Below are positions 26,598 to 37,312 of a DNA stretch of 64,000 bases, piece by piece. The DNA is from Phycicoccus sp. CSK15P-2 (GTDB taxonomy: Bacteria > Actinomycetota > Actinomycetes > Actinomycetales > Dermatophilaceae), in the NCBI RefSeq assembly GCF_016888005.1, contig NZ_JAFDVE010000017.1:34095-98094 (forward strand), written 5' to 3'. The stretch's first letter is position 1. Each line of letters begins with the position of its first letter. The notes beneath the pieces are model-generated. The model searched no databases, was not told the origin of the DNA, and saw nothing but the letters and a program-made list of their open reading frames with translations. The position numbers and the translations under genes are program-made.

Positions 26598-29003
26598 TCA
26601 GGAGGGGTTGACGCCGTCGCAGGTGTCGATGACGATGCTCACCGCCTGGGCCACCTTCGCCGGCGGCAGCGGCATCCCGTCGGCCCCGGTGAGGTAGAAG
26701 GTGTCGAGGGTCTGCCCGGCGTAGGTGGCGATGTGCGCCGAGCGCACCGACACCCCGGCTCCCGCGAGCGCGGCCCCGAGCTCGTGGAGCAGCCCCGGAC
26801 GGTCCTGGGCGCGTACCTCGAGGACGGTCGCCTCGGCGCTGGCCCCCGGCACGACGAGCGCACGGGCCTGACCCGGCGACCCGATCCCGGAGGTGGCCGA
26901 CGGCCGCGGCAGGTGGGCTCGGCGCCGGTCGAGGGTCTGCAGCGGTCCGCGGTCGCCCCGCGCGAGCCGGGCCAGACCACGGACGATGCGCTCGGGGTCG
27001 GGCACCGCACCGCTCGGGGACTCGACGTGCCACTCGTCGATGGCCACGCCGTCGACGGTCCGCAGGATGGCGGTCCGGACGGTGTGGCCCTCGGCGGCCA
27101 GCAGCCCGGCGGTGTCCGCGAAGAGACCCACCCGGTCCTGGTCCACGATGTCGAGGCGGTGCGAACCTCCGCCCGACACGACGGTCACGACCGGCTGACC
27201 GGCACGGACCGACTCGACGATCGCCGGGTCGAGGGTCGGCGCGGCCCAGGTGCTCTCGGTCGCGGCGCCGGCGACCGGCCGGGCCGCCGGCCGCGGCGCG
27301 TCGAGCCTGGCCCGTACCGCGACGGCCAGCTGCTCCAGGAGCGTCGCCCGCCAGTCCGTCCAGGCCATCGGCCCCGCGGCGGAGGCGTCGGCCTCGGTGA
27401 GCGCGAGCAGGATCTCGAAGACCTCGCGGTTCCCGCCGACGGCCTCGACCGCGGCGTCGACCGTCGCGGGGTCCTGGTGGTCGCGGCGGGTGGCGAGCTC
27501 GATGAGGGTGAGGTGCTCGCGCACGAGTGTCGTGAGCGTGTCGACATCGCGGTCCGGGAAGCCCCAACGGGCGACGACCGTCCGGGCGATGTCGGCCCCG
27601 GTGACGGAGTGGTCGTGGGAGCCACGGACCTTCCCGATGTCGTGCAGCAGCGCCGAGGCGAGCAGGAGGTCGGGGCGGGAGGTCCTGCGGACGAGGCCGG
27701 CCGCCCGGACGACGGTCTCGACGAGGTGCCGGTCGACGGTGTGCCGGTGCACGGCGCTGCGCTGCGGACGGGATCGCACGGCTGTCCACTCGGGCAGCCA
27801 CTGCTCGACGAGGCCGACCTGGTCCAGGCCCTCCCACACGGTGACGAGTCCCGGGCCGGAGGCCAGGAGGTCACCGAGGAGGTCCCGGAAGGGTTCTGGC
27901 CACGGGGTCGGGATGGGCCGGGCTCCCGCGGCGAGGTTCTCGAGGGTCGTCGGCGAGATCGGCAGGCCCGCGCGAGCCGCGACGACCCCGGCACGCATGG
28001 CCATCCCCTCGTCGCTCTCGGCGAGCCTCGGCGTGCCGAGGACGACCTCGCCGTCGCTCGAGAACAGACCGTGGCCGAGCGGGGTCATCTGCGGGCGGCG
28101 CGGACCGACCCGCAGGGTGCGCGCCCGCTGGGACTGGCCGGCCCGGCGCACGGTGCCGTCCAGGGCGTAGGCGATGGTCCGGCCGGCACCGGAGACGGCC
28201 GTGAGCAGCTCGTCGCCGTCCGGGTGACCGAGCAACGCGGCGACGGCGTCGTGGTCCTCGCGACCGAGGCGGTCGCGGCCACGGCCGGTGACGACGTGGA
28301 CGGCGTCCCGGACGTCGAGCAGCAGCGCGTGGGCTGCGTCCACACCCCCGTGCGGCCGGTCGGCCAGCCAGGCCTCGGCGAGAGCACGCAGGACGGTCAT
28401 GTCCCGCAGACCCCCGTGGGCCTCCTTGAGCTCGGGTTCGATGGACTGCGCGAGGTCACCCTGGCGGGCGTGCCGGGAGGACAGGGCCTCGACGAGCTGG
28501 GGAAGCCGCTTGCGCGCGTTGCCCCGCCAGTCGTGGGCGACGGTGGAACGAGCCGCGGCGACGAGCTCGGCGTCCCCCGCGATCGGCGCGAGGTCGAGCA
28601 GGCCGACGGCGGCGGTGAGGTCCTCGGCGGCGACCTGCCGGCACTGCGTCACGGTGCGGACGCTGTGGTCGAGACGCACTCCGGCGTCCCAGATCGGGTA
28701 CCAGATGCGCTCGGCGAGCGCGGTGATCTCCTTCGTCGGGAGCGAGCGGTCGGAGTGCAGCAGAACGAGGTCGTAGTCACTGAGCGGGCCCGCGTCGGCC
28801 CGTCCGAGGCTGCCGACGGCGGCCAGGGCGACCCCCTCGGGGCGGACCCCACCGATCGCGGTCCGCCACACCTCGGCGAGCCACTGCCGGTTGAAGGTCG
28901 CCAACGCCTCCCGGCGCGCCGGGCCGGCACCCGCGACGGCGAAGTCGCGAGTGCCGGCCAGGTCGAGCCTCCGGGAGCCGATGTCGCTCGAGGAGGGCGT
29001 CAT
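26598..29003 (-). CDS. glnD: Bifunctional PII uridylyl/adenylyltransferase and removing enzyme
   Basis: GlnD modifies and demodifies the PII protein in response to glutamine. 801 residues: nucleotidyltransferase domain with GSLGRADAGPLSDYDL near 65, an HD domain with LLHDIGKVRGSHDHS near 460 and two C-terminal ACT domains, the last with QDRPGLLHELGAAL. All domains are intact. In Actinobacteria the enzyme may adenylylate rather than uridylylate PII. It follows glnB by three bases in amtB-glnB-glnD. Confidence 0.96.
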   Translation of the reverse strand: MTPSSSDIGSRRLDLAGTRDFAVAGAGPARREALATFNRQWLAEVWRTAIGGVRPEGVALAAVGSLGRADAGPLSDYDLVLLHSDRSLPTKEITALAERIWYPIWDAGVRLDHSVRTVTQCRQVAAEDLTAAVGLLDLAPIAGDAELVAAARSTVAHDWRGNARKRLPQLVEALSSRHARQGDLAQSIEPELKEAHGGLRDMTVLRALAEAWLADRPHGGVDAAHALLLDVRDAVHVVTGRGRDRLGREDHDAVAALLGHPDGDELLTAVSGAGRTIAYALDGTVRRAGQSQRARTLRVGPRRPQMTPLGHGLFSSDGEVVLGTPRLAESDEGMAMRAGVVAARAGLPISPTTLENLAAGARPIPTPWPEPFRDLLGDLLASGPGLVTVWEGLDQVGLVEQWLPEWTAVRSRPQRSAVHRHTVDRHLVETVVRAAGLVRRTSRPDLLLASALLHDIGKVRGSHDHSVTGADIARTVVARWGFPDRDVDTLTTLVREHLTLIELATRRDHQDPATVDAAVEAVGGNREVFEILLALTEADASAAGPMAWTDWRATLLEQLAVAVRARLDAPRPAARPVAGAATESTWAAPTLDPAIVESVRAGQPVVTVVSGGGSHRLDIVDQDRVGLFADTAGLLAAEGHTVRTAILRTVDGVAIDEWHVESPSGAVPDPERIVRGLARLARGDRGPLQTLDRRRAHLPRPSATSGIGSPGQARALVVPGASAEATVLEVRAQDRPGLLHELGAALAGAGVSVRSAHIATYAGQTLDTFYLTGADGMPLPPAKVAQAVSIVIDTCDGVNPS

Positions 29004-29006
29004 CGG

Positions 29007-30745
<1,739 letters not shown>

Positions 30746-30769
30746 GGCGCAGTACTGTCGGCCACCGCC

Positions 30770-30807
30770 GTTTCACGGCCTGCCGTGTCGTGTTACGGGC
30801 GTGTTTC
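30770..30807 (-). promoter_or_regulatory. GlnR-like operator upstream of amtB
   Basis: Four pentamers spaced by exactly six bases: GTTTC (30770-30774), degenerate TGCCG (30781-30785), GTTAC (30792-30796), GTTTC (30803-30807) on the plus strand. On the minus strand this reads GAAAC-N6-GTAAC-N6-x-N6-GAAAC, fitting the GlnR consensus of alternating GTnAC and GnAAC boxes at an 11-base period. amtB-glnB-glnD is a known GlnR target set in Streptomyces and mycobacteria. Confidence 0.65.
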
Positions 30808-30892
30808 GGAAACGGCGTGAGTGTAAGCATCGGGTTTCGCGTGCGGCGAGGTCCCGGATCGTGAGACCGGGCGTCCGTGCGACGATCCTGGT

Positions 30893-31267
30893 GTGAGCGT
30901 CCGCCGGCCCGTGCTCGTCTTCGACGGCGACTGCGCGTTCTGCACGACCTCCGCGGACGCCCTGCGCCGGCTGCGCCGTTCCCCCGCCGACTTCGGCGTC
31001 GAGCCCTGGCAGCATCTCGACCTCACGTCACTCGGCCTCAGCGAGGACGCGTGCGCCGAGGCGGTGCAGTGGGTCGCGGCGGACGGCCGCGTGTCGGGGG
31101 CCGAGCGCGCCGTCGCGCGGTCGCTGCTCGCCTCCAGAGCCTGGGTGCGCCCGGTGGGCGCGCTGCTGCTCGCACCCGGGGTGCGGCCGCTCGCCGGTGC
31201 CGTCTACCGGTGGGTCGCGCGCAACCGGCACCGGCTCCCTGGAGGCACGCCGGCCTGCTCCCTGTAG
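30893..31267 (+). CDS. DCC-family thiol-disulfide oxidoreductase-like protein (DUF393)
   Basis: 124 residues with the family motif VFDGDCAFCTTS near the N-terminus (the DxxCxxC pattern) and the C-terminal AVYRWVARNRHRL segment. The family is predicted to be thioredoxin-like; its partner is unknown. GACGAT ends six bases before the GTG, a leaderless-type start. It is divergent from amtB and convergent with ftsY. Confidence 0.9.
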   Translation: MSVRRPVLVFDGDCAFCTTSADALRRLRRSPADFGVEPWQHLDLTSLGLSEDACAEAVQWVAADGRVSGAERAVARSLLASRAWVRPVGALLLAPGVRPLAGAVYRWVARNRHRLPGGTPACSL

Positions 31268-31270
31268 CGG

Positions 31271-32479
31271 CTACTCGACGATCGCGTCGACGAACGCCTC
31301 GGCGTCGAAGGGTGCGAGGTCGTCCGGGCCCTCGCCGAGACCGACGAGCTTGACCGGCACGCCGAGCGCTCGCTGCACCGCGACGACGATGCCGCCCTTG
31401 GCGGTGCCGTCGAGCTTGGTGAGCACGATGCCGGTGATCCCGACGACCTCCGAGAAGACCTCGGCCTGCTTCATCCCGTTCTGGCCGGTGGTGGCGTCGA
31501 GCACGAGCAGCACCTCGTCGACCGGGCTCTGCTTCTCGATGACGCGCTTGACCTTGCCGAGCTCGTCCATGAGGCCGGCCTTGTTCTGCAGCCGACCCGC
31601 AGTGTCGACGACGACGACGTCGGCCTCCATCTCGGCGGCCGCCTTGACGGCGTCGAACGCCACCGACGCCGGGTCGGCGCCCTCGCGGTCGGACCGGATG
31701 GTCGGCACGCCGACGCGCCCGCCCCAGGTCTCGAGCTGGTCGGCGGCCGCGGCCCGGAAGGTGTCCGCCGCGCCGAGGACGACGTCCTTGTCCTCGGCGA
31801 CGAGCACCCGGGCGAGCTTGCCGACCGTCGTCGTCTTCCCCGTGCCGTTGACCCCGACGACGAGGACGCAGGCCGGCCGGCCGTCGACCCGCGCGTCGGC
31901 GAGCGAGCGGTCCATCGTCGGGTCGACGAGAGCCAGCAGCTCCTCGCGCAGCCAGCCACGGACGACCGCCTCGTCCGTCGTGCCCTCGACCGCGACCCTG
32001 GTCCGCAGGCCCTCGACGAGCTCGGTCGTCGCTGCGACGCCGAGGTCCGCGGCGAGCAGGGTGTCCTCGACCTCCTCCCAGGCGGCGTCGTCGAGCGACC
32101 CTCCCGACAGGAGGGCCAGCAGACCCTTGCCGAGCGCGGAGTTGGAGCGCGCGAGGCGGGACCGGAGGCGACGCAGCCGACCGGCCGGCTCCTCCGGGGT
32201 CTCGACGGCCGGGACGGGCTCCGGCTCCGGGACGGGCACGGGAGCGGGTGGGGCCTCGGTGTCGTCGACGACCTCGCCGGGATGCTCGATCGTGCCGATC
32301 GCACCGTCCGGCGCGAGGTCGGCGTCGGCCGCGCCGGGGGTCCCGGGGCCCTCGGTGCCGGGGACGTCGAGGTCACGCTCGGCGCCGCCACGCCCCCGGA
32401 GCAGCCCGGCGACCACACCGCCGACGACGAGGAGGACGGCGAGGGCGATGCCGGCATAGGTCCACAGGGAGTCGGTCAC
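31271..32479 (-). CDS. ftsY: Signal recognition particle receptor FtsY
   Basis: 402 residues. Unlike the E. coli protein it starts with a transmembrane helix (about 7-27), then a Pro/Glu/Asp-rich A region to about 90, followed by N and GTPase domains: VVGVNGTGKTTTVGKLA, VDTAGRLQNKAGLMDEL and LTKLDGTAKGG. It receives the Ffh-ribosome complex at the membrane; ffh lies about 5 kb away. CAGGAT ends six bases before the GTG start. Confidence 0.97.
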   Translation of the reverse strand: MTDSLWTYAGIALAVLLVVGGVVAGLLRGRGGAERDLDVPGTEGPGTPGAADADLAPDGAIGTIEHPGEVVDDTEAPPAPVPVPEPEPVPAVETPEEPAGRLRRLRSRLARSNSALGKGLLALLSGGSLDDAAWEEVEDTLLAADLGVAATTELVEGLRTRVAVEGTTDEAVVRGWLREELLALVDPTMDRSLADARVDGRPACVLVVGVNGTGKTTTVGKLARVLVAEDKDVVLGAADTFRAAAADQLETWGGRVGVPTIRSDREGADPASVAFDAVKAAAEMEADVVVVDTAGRLQNKAGLMDELGKVKRVIEKQSPVDEVLLVLDATTGQNGMKQAEVFSEVVGITGIVLTKLDGTAKGGIVVAVQRALGVPVKLVGLGEGPDDLAPFDAEAFVDAIVE

Positions 32480-32491
32480 CCGGTCATCCTG

Positions 32492-33262
32492 TCAAGTGTC
32501 GGACGGTGCGCCCAACCCGCGGTCCGACTCGGTGGACGCGAGCCGCCACGCGGCGGCGAACCGGGAGCGTGCGCCGACCGACTCCAGCACGGCGGCGATG
32601 TCGGTCCGCACGGTCCGGACGCTCACCCGCAGGGCCGCCGCGACGCGCTCGTCCGTCCAGCCCTCGCGGAGCAGCCTGACGACCACCTGCTGGCGCTCGG
32701 TGAGTACGCCGGCGGCCGGGTCCGCAGCGGGGACCGGGTCCGAGGTCACCATGACCGCCGCCCAGTACCGCACCGCCAGCTCGACCGTCGCCGGGCGCTG
32801 GACCACCATGACGCAGGTGTCCGGGCCGGGCCCCTCGAGCATGACCGAGCGGTGGTCGATGACCTTCATCTGGACCGGTGCGTCGGCGAGCACGTACCGG
32901 CCCTTGGTCTCGCCGGCGAGCAGGCCGAGCGCGGCGTCCGACGTGCCGAGCCGGTCGAAGACGCTCGTCATCGTCAGGCCCTTGTCCACGAGGCGCCGGT
33001 TGTTGGGAAGGCTGTACTCGAGCTCGGGCGCCACCGTCCGGGGGCGGATCGAGAGGAGGTGGCGCCAGGACCCCGACTCACGGCGCAGGTGTTCGTTGAG
33101 CAGCGGGCCACCGGAGACGACACGGATGTCCACCGGAGGCCGGCTCCGCTCGAGCTCGGCGAGGAGGGACCGCCGGTGCAGCTGCAGCGCGGCGGCGGCG
33201 TCGAGGACCGCCTGCCAGCCGGCCTGGCCCCCACGCCGTTGCACCCCCGTTCCCCCGGGCAT
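32492..33262 (-). CDS. LuxR-type helix-turn-helix regulator with PLD-like (TrmB-type) sensor part
   Basis: 256 residues. The C-terminal helix-turn-helix reads LTERQQVVVRLLREGWTDERVAAALRVSVRTVR; the preceding part (about 40-175) looks like the phospholipase-D-like fold found in TrmB-type regulators of Actinobacteria. There is no receiver domain, so the signal is probably a ligand. The start is uncertain: ATG at 33262 is preferred since CACGAT ends seven bases before it; the frame is open further up, including an ATG at 33271. Target genes are unknown. Confidence 0.75.
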   Translation of the reverse strand: MPGGTGVQRRGGQAGWQAVLDAAAALQLHRRSLLAELERSRPPVDIRVVSGGPLLNEHLRRESGSWRHLLSIRPRTVAPELEYSLPNNRRLVDKGLTMTSVFDRLGTSDAALGLLAGETKGRYVLADAPVQMKVIDHRSVMLEGPGPDTCVMVVQRPATVELAVRYWAAVMVTSDPVPAADPAAGVLTERQQVVVRLLREGWTDERVAAALRVSVRTVRTDIAAVLESVGARSRFAAAWRLASTESDRGLGAPSDT

Positions 33263-33269
33263 GACGCCC

Positions 33270-33287
33270 ATCGTGCAGGAACCTGCA
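33270..33287 (-). promoter_or_regulatory. -10 element and overlapping dyad before the LuxR-type regulator
   Basis: Minus-strand CACGAT (33270-33275) is followed upstream by the inverted repeat TGCAGG-AA-CCTGCA (33274-33287), which shares two bases with it. A protein bound to the dyad would cover the promoter, as expected for autoregulation. Confidence 0.4.
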
Positions 33288-33357
33288 GCGCACGTGCAAG
33301 TGGGTGTCCGGCACGCGAGGCTCGGGAGGTCGGCACACCGCCCCGAGCCGGCAGGGG

Positions 33358-33400
33358 CCGGTCGGGCGGCAGGCATCGCACCTCCCTGGCGCCCGACCGG
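33358..33400 (-). terminator. Hairpin after the M13 peptidase gene
   Basis: Ten-base arms CCGGTCGGGC (33358-33367) and GCCCGACCGG (33391-33400) with a 23-base loop, flanked by a further GAGCCG/CGGCTC pairing. It starts just past the peptidase stop codon. Confidence 0.5.
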
Positions 33401-33405
33401 ACGGC

Positions 33406-35358
33406 TCAGAAGATCCGGACCCGCTCGTCCGGCGCCAGCCACATGGCGTCCCCCGGTGTGACGTCGAAGGCCTCGTGGAACTCCGTGAGGTTGCGCGCGG
33501 CGTTGGCCCGGAGGTCCATCGGGCTGTGCGGGTCGATCGTCAGCAGTCGCTCGGCCTCGGCGGGGCGGGCCTTCCCCCGCCAGAGCTGGGCCCATCCGAG
33601 GAAGAAGCGCTGGACGCCGCTCAGGCCGTCGATCTCCGGTGCCGGCCGGCCCTCGAGGGCGATGCGGTAGGCGGCGTACCCGATCGTCAGGCCGCTGAGG
33701 TCACCGATGTTCTCGCCGACGGTCAGGGCGCCGTTGACATTCTTCCCCGGCGCGTCCCGCGACTCGAGGACGTCGAACTGCGCGACGAGGGCGTCCGCGA
33801 GCGCCTGGAAGCGCGCCCGGTCCTCCTCGGTCCACCAGTCACGCAGCTCGCCGCGACCGTCGAACTGGGAGCCCGAGTCGTCGAACCCGTGGCCGATCTC
33901 GTGGCCGATGACCGCTCCGATCCCCCCGTAGTTCACGGCGTCGTCGGCCTCGACATCGAAGAACGGGGGCTGGAGGATCGCGGCCGGGAAGACGATCTCG
34001 TTCATCCCGGGGTTGTAGTACGCGTTGACCGTCTGCGGGGTCATGAACCACTCGCCGCGGTCGACCGGCCCGCCGAGCTTGGCGAAGTTCCGGTCGACCT
34101 CGAAGGCCACCGCACGGCGCACGTTGCCGAGGAGGTCGTGCGCGTCGACCTCGAGGGCGGAGTAGTCGCGCCAGCGGTCCGGGTATCCGATCTTCGGGGT
34201 GAAACGGTCGAGCTTGGCGAGCGCCTCGGCCCGCGTCCCCGGCCCCATCCAGGACAGGCCGGAGAGGCTCTCGCGGAACGCGGCGACGAGGTTGGCCACG
34301 AGCTCGACCATCCGCGCCTTCGCGTGCGGCGGGAAGTGCCGTTCGACGTAGAGCTGGCCGACCGCCTCGCCGAGCGCTTCCTCGACGAGACCGACCCCGC
34401 GCTTCCAGCGGGCGCGCAGGGCCGGGACACCGGAGAGCGTGCGACCGAAGAAGTCGAAGTTCTCGTCGACGAACGCCGCGGACAGGTATGGCGCGTGCGC
34501 GTGCACGAGCTGCCACGCCAGCCAGTCCCGCCACGCCTCGACGGGCTCCTCGGCGAGCGCCGTGGCGACCGAGACCAGATGGTCCGGCTGGCGCACGACG
34601 ACCGCGGCGAACGCCCCGGGCGGTGCCTGGAGCCCCTCGAGGTAGGCGGCCCAGTCGATGCCGGGCGCGAGGGCGTCGAGGCCGGCGCGGTCGACGAGCG
34701 TGTAGGTCTTGACCGGGTCCCGGTTGGTCACCTTGTCCCAGTGGCCGGCCGCGATCCGGGTCTCGAGGGCCATGACCCGCTCGGCCGCGGCCTGCGCCCC
34801 GGGCCAGGCGACGAGGGCGAGCATCCGGCCGACGTGCTCGACGTACCGGGCCCGGCGCTCCTCGTGCTCCGGCTCGCGGTAGTAGGACTCGTCGGGCAGA
34901 CCGATGCCGGCCTGCTCGAGGTAGACGACGTAGCGGTCCGGGTCACGGTCGTCGGTGTTGACGAACGGGATGACGAGCCCACCCACCCCCTCACGGCCGA
35001 GCTCGCCGAGCAGGCGCAGGAGGTCCGAGGCGTCGCGCACTGCGGTGACGCGCTCCAGCCCCGCCGCGAGCGGTGCGGCCCCGAGCGCCTCGACGGTGGC
35101 CTCGTCCATGAAGCTGGAGTAGAGGTCACCGACCTTCGCGGCCACCGTGCCCCCGGCCGGCGAGCCGGCCGACACCTCCTCGATGATGGCCCGGACGTCC
35201 GCCTCGGCGGTCTCGCGCAGGACGTCGAACGTGCCGTAGCGCCCGCGGTCCTCCGGGACCTCGGTCGTGGCCAGCCAGCGACCGTTGGTGTGGGCGAACA
35301 GGTCGTCCTGGGGGCGGACCGTGGGGTCGACGGCGGTGGTGTCGATACCGGACTTCAT
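33406..35358 (-). CDS. M13-family zinc metallopeptidase (PepO/neprilysin type)
   Basis: 650 residues. The zinc site is VIGHEIGHGFDD (HExxH) near residue 480 with the third ligand Glu in VGENIGDLSGL; the substrate-side NAYYNPGMNEI motif is present. No signal peptide or membrane helix opens the protein, so it is probably cytosolic, cutting small peptides. An AAGGAG site supports the ATG start. It lies in an accessory patch and is divergent from a signal peptidase gene. Confidence 0.95.
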   Translation of the reverse strand: MKSGIDTTAVDPTVRPQDDLFAHTNGRWLATTEVPEDRGRYGTFDVLRETAEADVRAIIEEVSAGSPAGGTVAAKVGDLYSSFMDEATVEALGAAPLAAGLERVTAVRDASDLLRLLGELGREGVGGLVIPFVNTDDRDPDRYVVYLEQAGIGLPDESYYREPEHEERRARYVEHVGRMLALVAWPGAQAAAERVMALETRIAAGHWDKVTNRDPVKTYTLVDRAGLDALAPGIDWAAYLEGLQAPPGAFAAVVVRQPDHLVSVATALAEEPVEAWRDWLAWQLVHAHAPYLSAAFVDENFDFFGRTLSGVPALRARWKRGVGLVEEALGEAVGQLYVERHFPPHAKARMVELVANLVAAFRESLSGLSWMGPGTRAEALAKLDRFTPKIGYPDRWRDYSALEVDAHDLLGNVRRAVAFEVDRNFAKLGGPVDRGEWFMTPQTVNAYYNPGMNEIVFPAAILQPPFFDVEADDAVNYGGIGAVIGHEIGHGFDDSGSQFDGRGELRDWWTEEDRARFQALADALVAQFDVLESRDAPGKNVNGALTVGENIGDLSGLTIGYAAYRIALEGRPAPEIDGLSGVQRFFLGWAQLWRGKARPAEAERLLTIDPHSPMDLRANAARNLTEFHEAFDVTPGDAMWLAPDERVRIF

Positions 35359-35516
35359 CCGGGCGGCTCCTTCGTGGTGGGAAGAGCCTCATTCGACCAC
35401 ACGGCACCGTCGACGACGGCCGGGACGCAGGAGCCGGGCCCGCTCGCACGCCGAGGGCCTCGCTGCCCCGCACGACGGGGTCGGCGACGGAGTCGTCGTG
35501 GGTCGCGCACCGCGAC

Positions 35517-35531
35517 TAATGTGACCGGGTG
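35517..35531 (+). promoter_or_regulatory. -10 element TAATGT, leaderless signal peptidase start
   Basis: TAATGT (35517-35522) ends six bases before the GTG at 35529. No Shine-Dalgarno sequence is present. Confidence 0.55.
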
Positions 35532-36236
35532 ACCGATGCCGGTGCGGCGTCGGACGAGCAGACCCTCCGCCGGCGCCGTCTCCCCTGGTTCACCGAGCTC
35601 CTCGTCGCTGTCGTGGGGGTGGCCCTCGTCCAGGCCTTCCTCGTGAAGCCCTTCGGCGTGCCTTCGCAGTCGATGGAGAACACGCTGCGGATCGGGGACC
35701 GCATCCTCGTCAACCGGCTAGACCACGACATCGACCGCCTCGACCTCGTCGTGTTCGGACACGGCGACACGTGGCAGGAGCGCGAGCTGCCACCGGCCGA
35801 CAACCCCTTCGTCCGGGTCGCTCGCTGGGTCGGCGGGCTCACCGGGATCGGTCCGAGCTCGACGGCGTACACGGTCAAGCGCACGATCGGTCTGCCGGGC
35901 GACCGTGTCGCCTGCTGCACGTCGGACGGGAAGGTCACGGTCGACGGAAGGCCCCTCGATGAGCCGTACGTCCACGAGGACATCCCCTTCACGGCGGGCA
36001 CGCTCGACTGCTCGTCGACCCCGCGGTCCAGCCGCTGCTTCCCCGAGATCCGCGTCCCCGAGGAGAACCTCCTCGTCCTCGGCGACCACCGGTCGGAGTC
36101 CGCCGACTCCGTCATCGGCTGTCGCGGAGCCACCGACGGGCAGGAGTGCGCCCGCTTCGTCCCTCTCGAACGCGTCGTCGGACCGGTCGTGATGCGGTTC
36201 TGGCCGATCGGGTCGGCCGGAGGCCTCCCGCACTGA
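35529..36236 (+). CDS. lepB: Signal peptidase I, second active copy
   Basis: 235 residues: one transmembrane helix (about 20-38), nucleophile Ser48 in GVPSQSMENTL, general base Lys117 in YTVKRTIGLPGD and the GDHRSESADS box. All catalytic residues are present. Two extra cysteine-rich spots (ACCTSDG, DCSSTPRSSRCF) could form disulfides outside the cell. It is separate from the lepB at 13586-14350 and diverges in the loop lengths; the division of labour is unknown. Confidence 0.93.
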   Translation: MTDAGAASDEQTLRRRRLPWFTELLVAVVGVALVQAFLVKPFGVPSQSMENTLRIGDRILVNRLDHDIDRLDLVVFGHGDTWQERELPPADNPFVRVARWVGGLTGIGPSSTAYTVKRTIGLPGDRVACCTSDGKVTVDGRPLDEPYVHEDIPFTAGTLDCSSTPRSSRCFPEIRVPEENLLVLGDHRSESADSVIGCRGATDGQECARFVPLERVVGPVVMRFWPIGSAGGLPH

Positions 36237-36296
36237 CGCTGCGCCCTGGGCGAACAGGGCTTCCACGGACCCGCGACCACGTGGTCGTCTGAGGCG

Positions 36297-37295
36297 ATGA
36301 GACTTCTCGTCCTCGGTGGTACCGCGTTCCTCGGCCGGGAGGTCGCCCGCGCCGGCGTCGCCGCAGGGCACGACGTCACCTGCGTGGCACGCGGTACGTC
36401 CGGGACGCCCCCCGAGGGGGTGCGGCACGTCCGGCACGACCGCTCGGGTGAAGGGCTCGGCGGGGTCGAGGACGAGCTCTGGGACGCCGTCGTCGACGTC
36501 GCCCGCGACCCCGGGCAGGTGAGCCGGGCCGTCGAGGCCCTGGAGGGACGGGTGGCGCACTGGTCGTTCGTCTCGACCGGCAACGTCTACGCGGACCACT
36601 CGGTCGTGGGGGCCGACGAGTCCACGCCCCTCCTGGAGCCGCGCCAGGAGGCGGACGACGACCCGGACGGCTACGGCGCGAAGAAGGTCGCCTGTGAGCA
36701 GCACGTCCTGCGGGGGCTCGGCGCCGACCGCACCCTCGTCGCCCGCGCGGGGCTCATCGGCGGCCCGGGTGACACCTCCGGGCGGACCGGCTGGTACCCG
36801 TGGCGCTTCGCGCACCCGGCGCTCGCCGGTCAGGTGCTGGTGCCGGACGCCCTCGGTGACCCGGCGCAGGTCCTCGACGTGCGCGACCTCGCGGCGTGGC
36901 TCGTCCGCTGTGGCCAAGAGGGCACGACGGGGGTCGTCGACGCCGTCGGACCGACGACGACACTCGGCGACGTGCTCGACGCCTCCGCCGCGGTCGCCGG
37001 GCCAGGAGCGGTCGCCGTCCCGGCCGACCCGGGGTGGCTCACCGCGCAGGGTGTCGACGCGTGGATGGGACCACGCACCCTGCCGCTCTGGCTGCCCTTC
37101 CCCGAGTACGCCGGTTTCGCCGCCCGCACCGGGGAGGCCGCTCGCGGGCTCGGGCTGACGACACGCCCGCTCGCCGAGACGCTGCGCGACACCCTCGCGT
37201 GGGAGGAGGGGCGTCCGGCGGACCAGCCGCGCGGGGCCGGGCTCACCGACGCCGAGGAGCGCGAGCTGCTCACCGCCTGGCACGCCGGCGGCTGA
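36297..37295 (+). CDS. NAD(P)-dependent epimerase/reductase-like protein
   Basis: 332-residue extended short-chain dehydrogenase. The Rossmann motif is LLVLGGTAFLGREVA at the N-terminus; FVSTGNVY holds the Ser, and a YGAKK motif follows near residue 125. The C-terminal substrate half is unlike well-known sugar epimerases. The family includes actinobacterial isoflavone-reductase- and RNA-binding (CSP41)-like epimerases. The substrate is unknown. It follows the signal peptidase gene by 60 bases on the same strand. Confidence 0.87.
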   Translation: MRLLVLGGTAFLGREVARAGVAAGHDVTCVARGTSGTPPEGVRHVRHDRSGEGLGGVEDELWDAVVDVARDPGQVSRAVEALEGRVAHWSFVSTGNVYADHSVVGADESTPLLEPRQEADDDPDGYGAKKVACEQHVLRGLGADRTLVARAGLIGGPGDTSGRTGWYPWRFAHPALAGQVLVPDALGDPAQVLDVRDLAAWLVRCGQEGTTGVVDAVGPTTTLGDVLDASAAVAGPGAVAVPADPGWLTAQGVDAWMGPRTLPLWLPFPEYAGFAARTGEAARGLGLTTRPLAETLRDTLAWEEGRPADQPRGAGLTDAEERELLTAWHAGG

Positions 37296-37312
37296 CGCCT
37301 TGGGTGGTCGCC

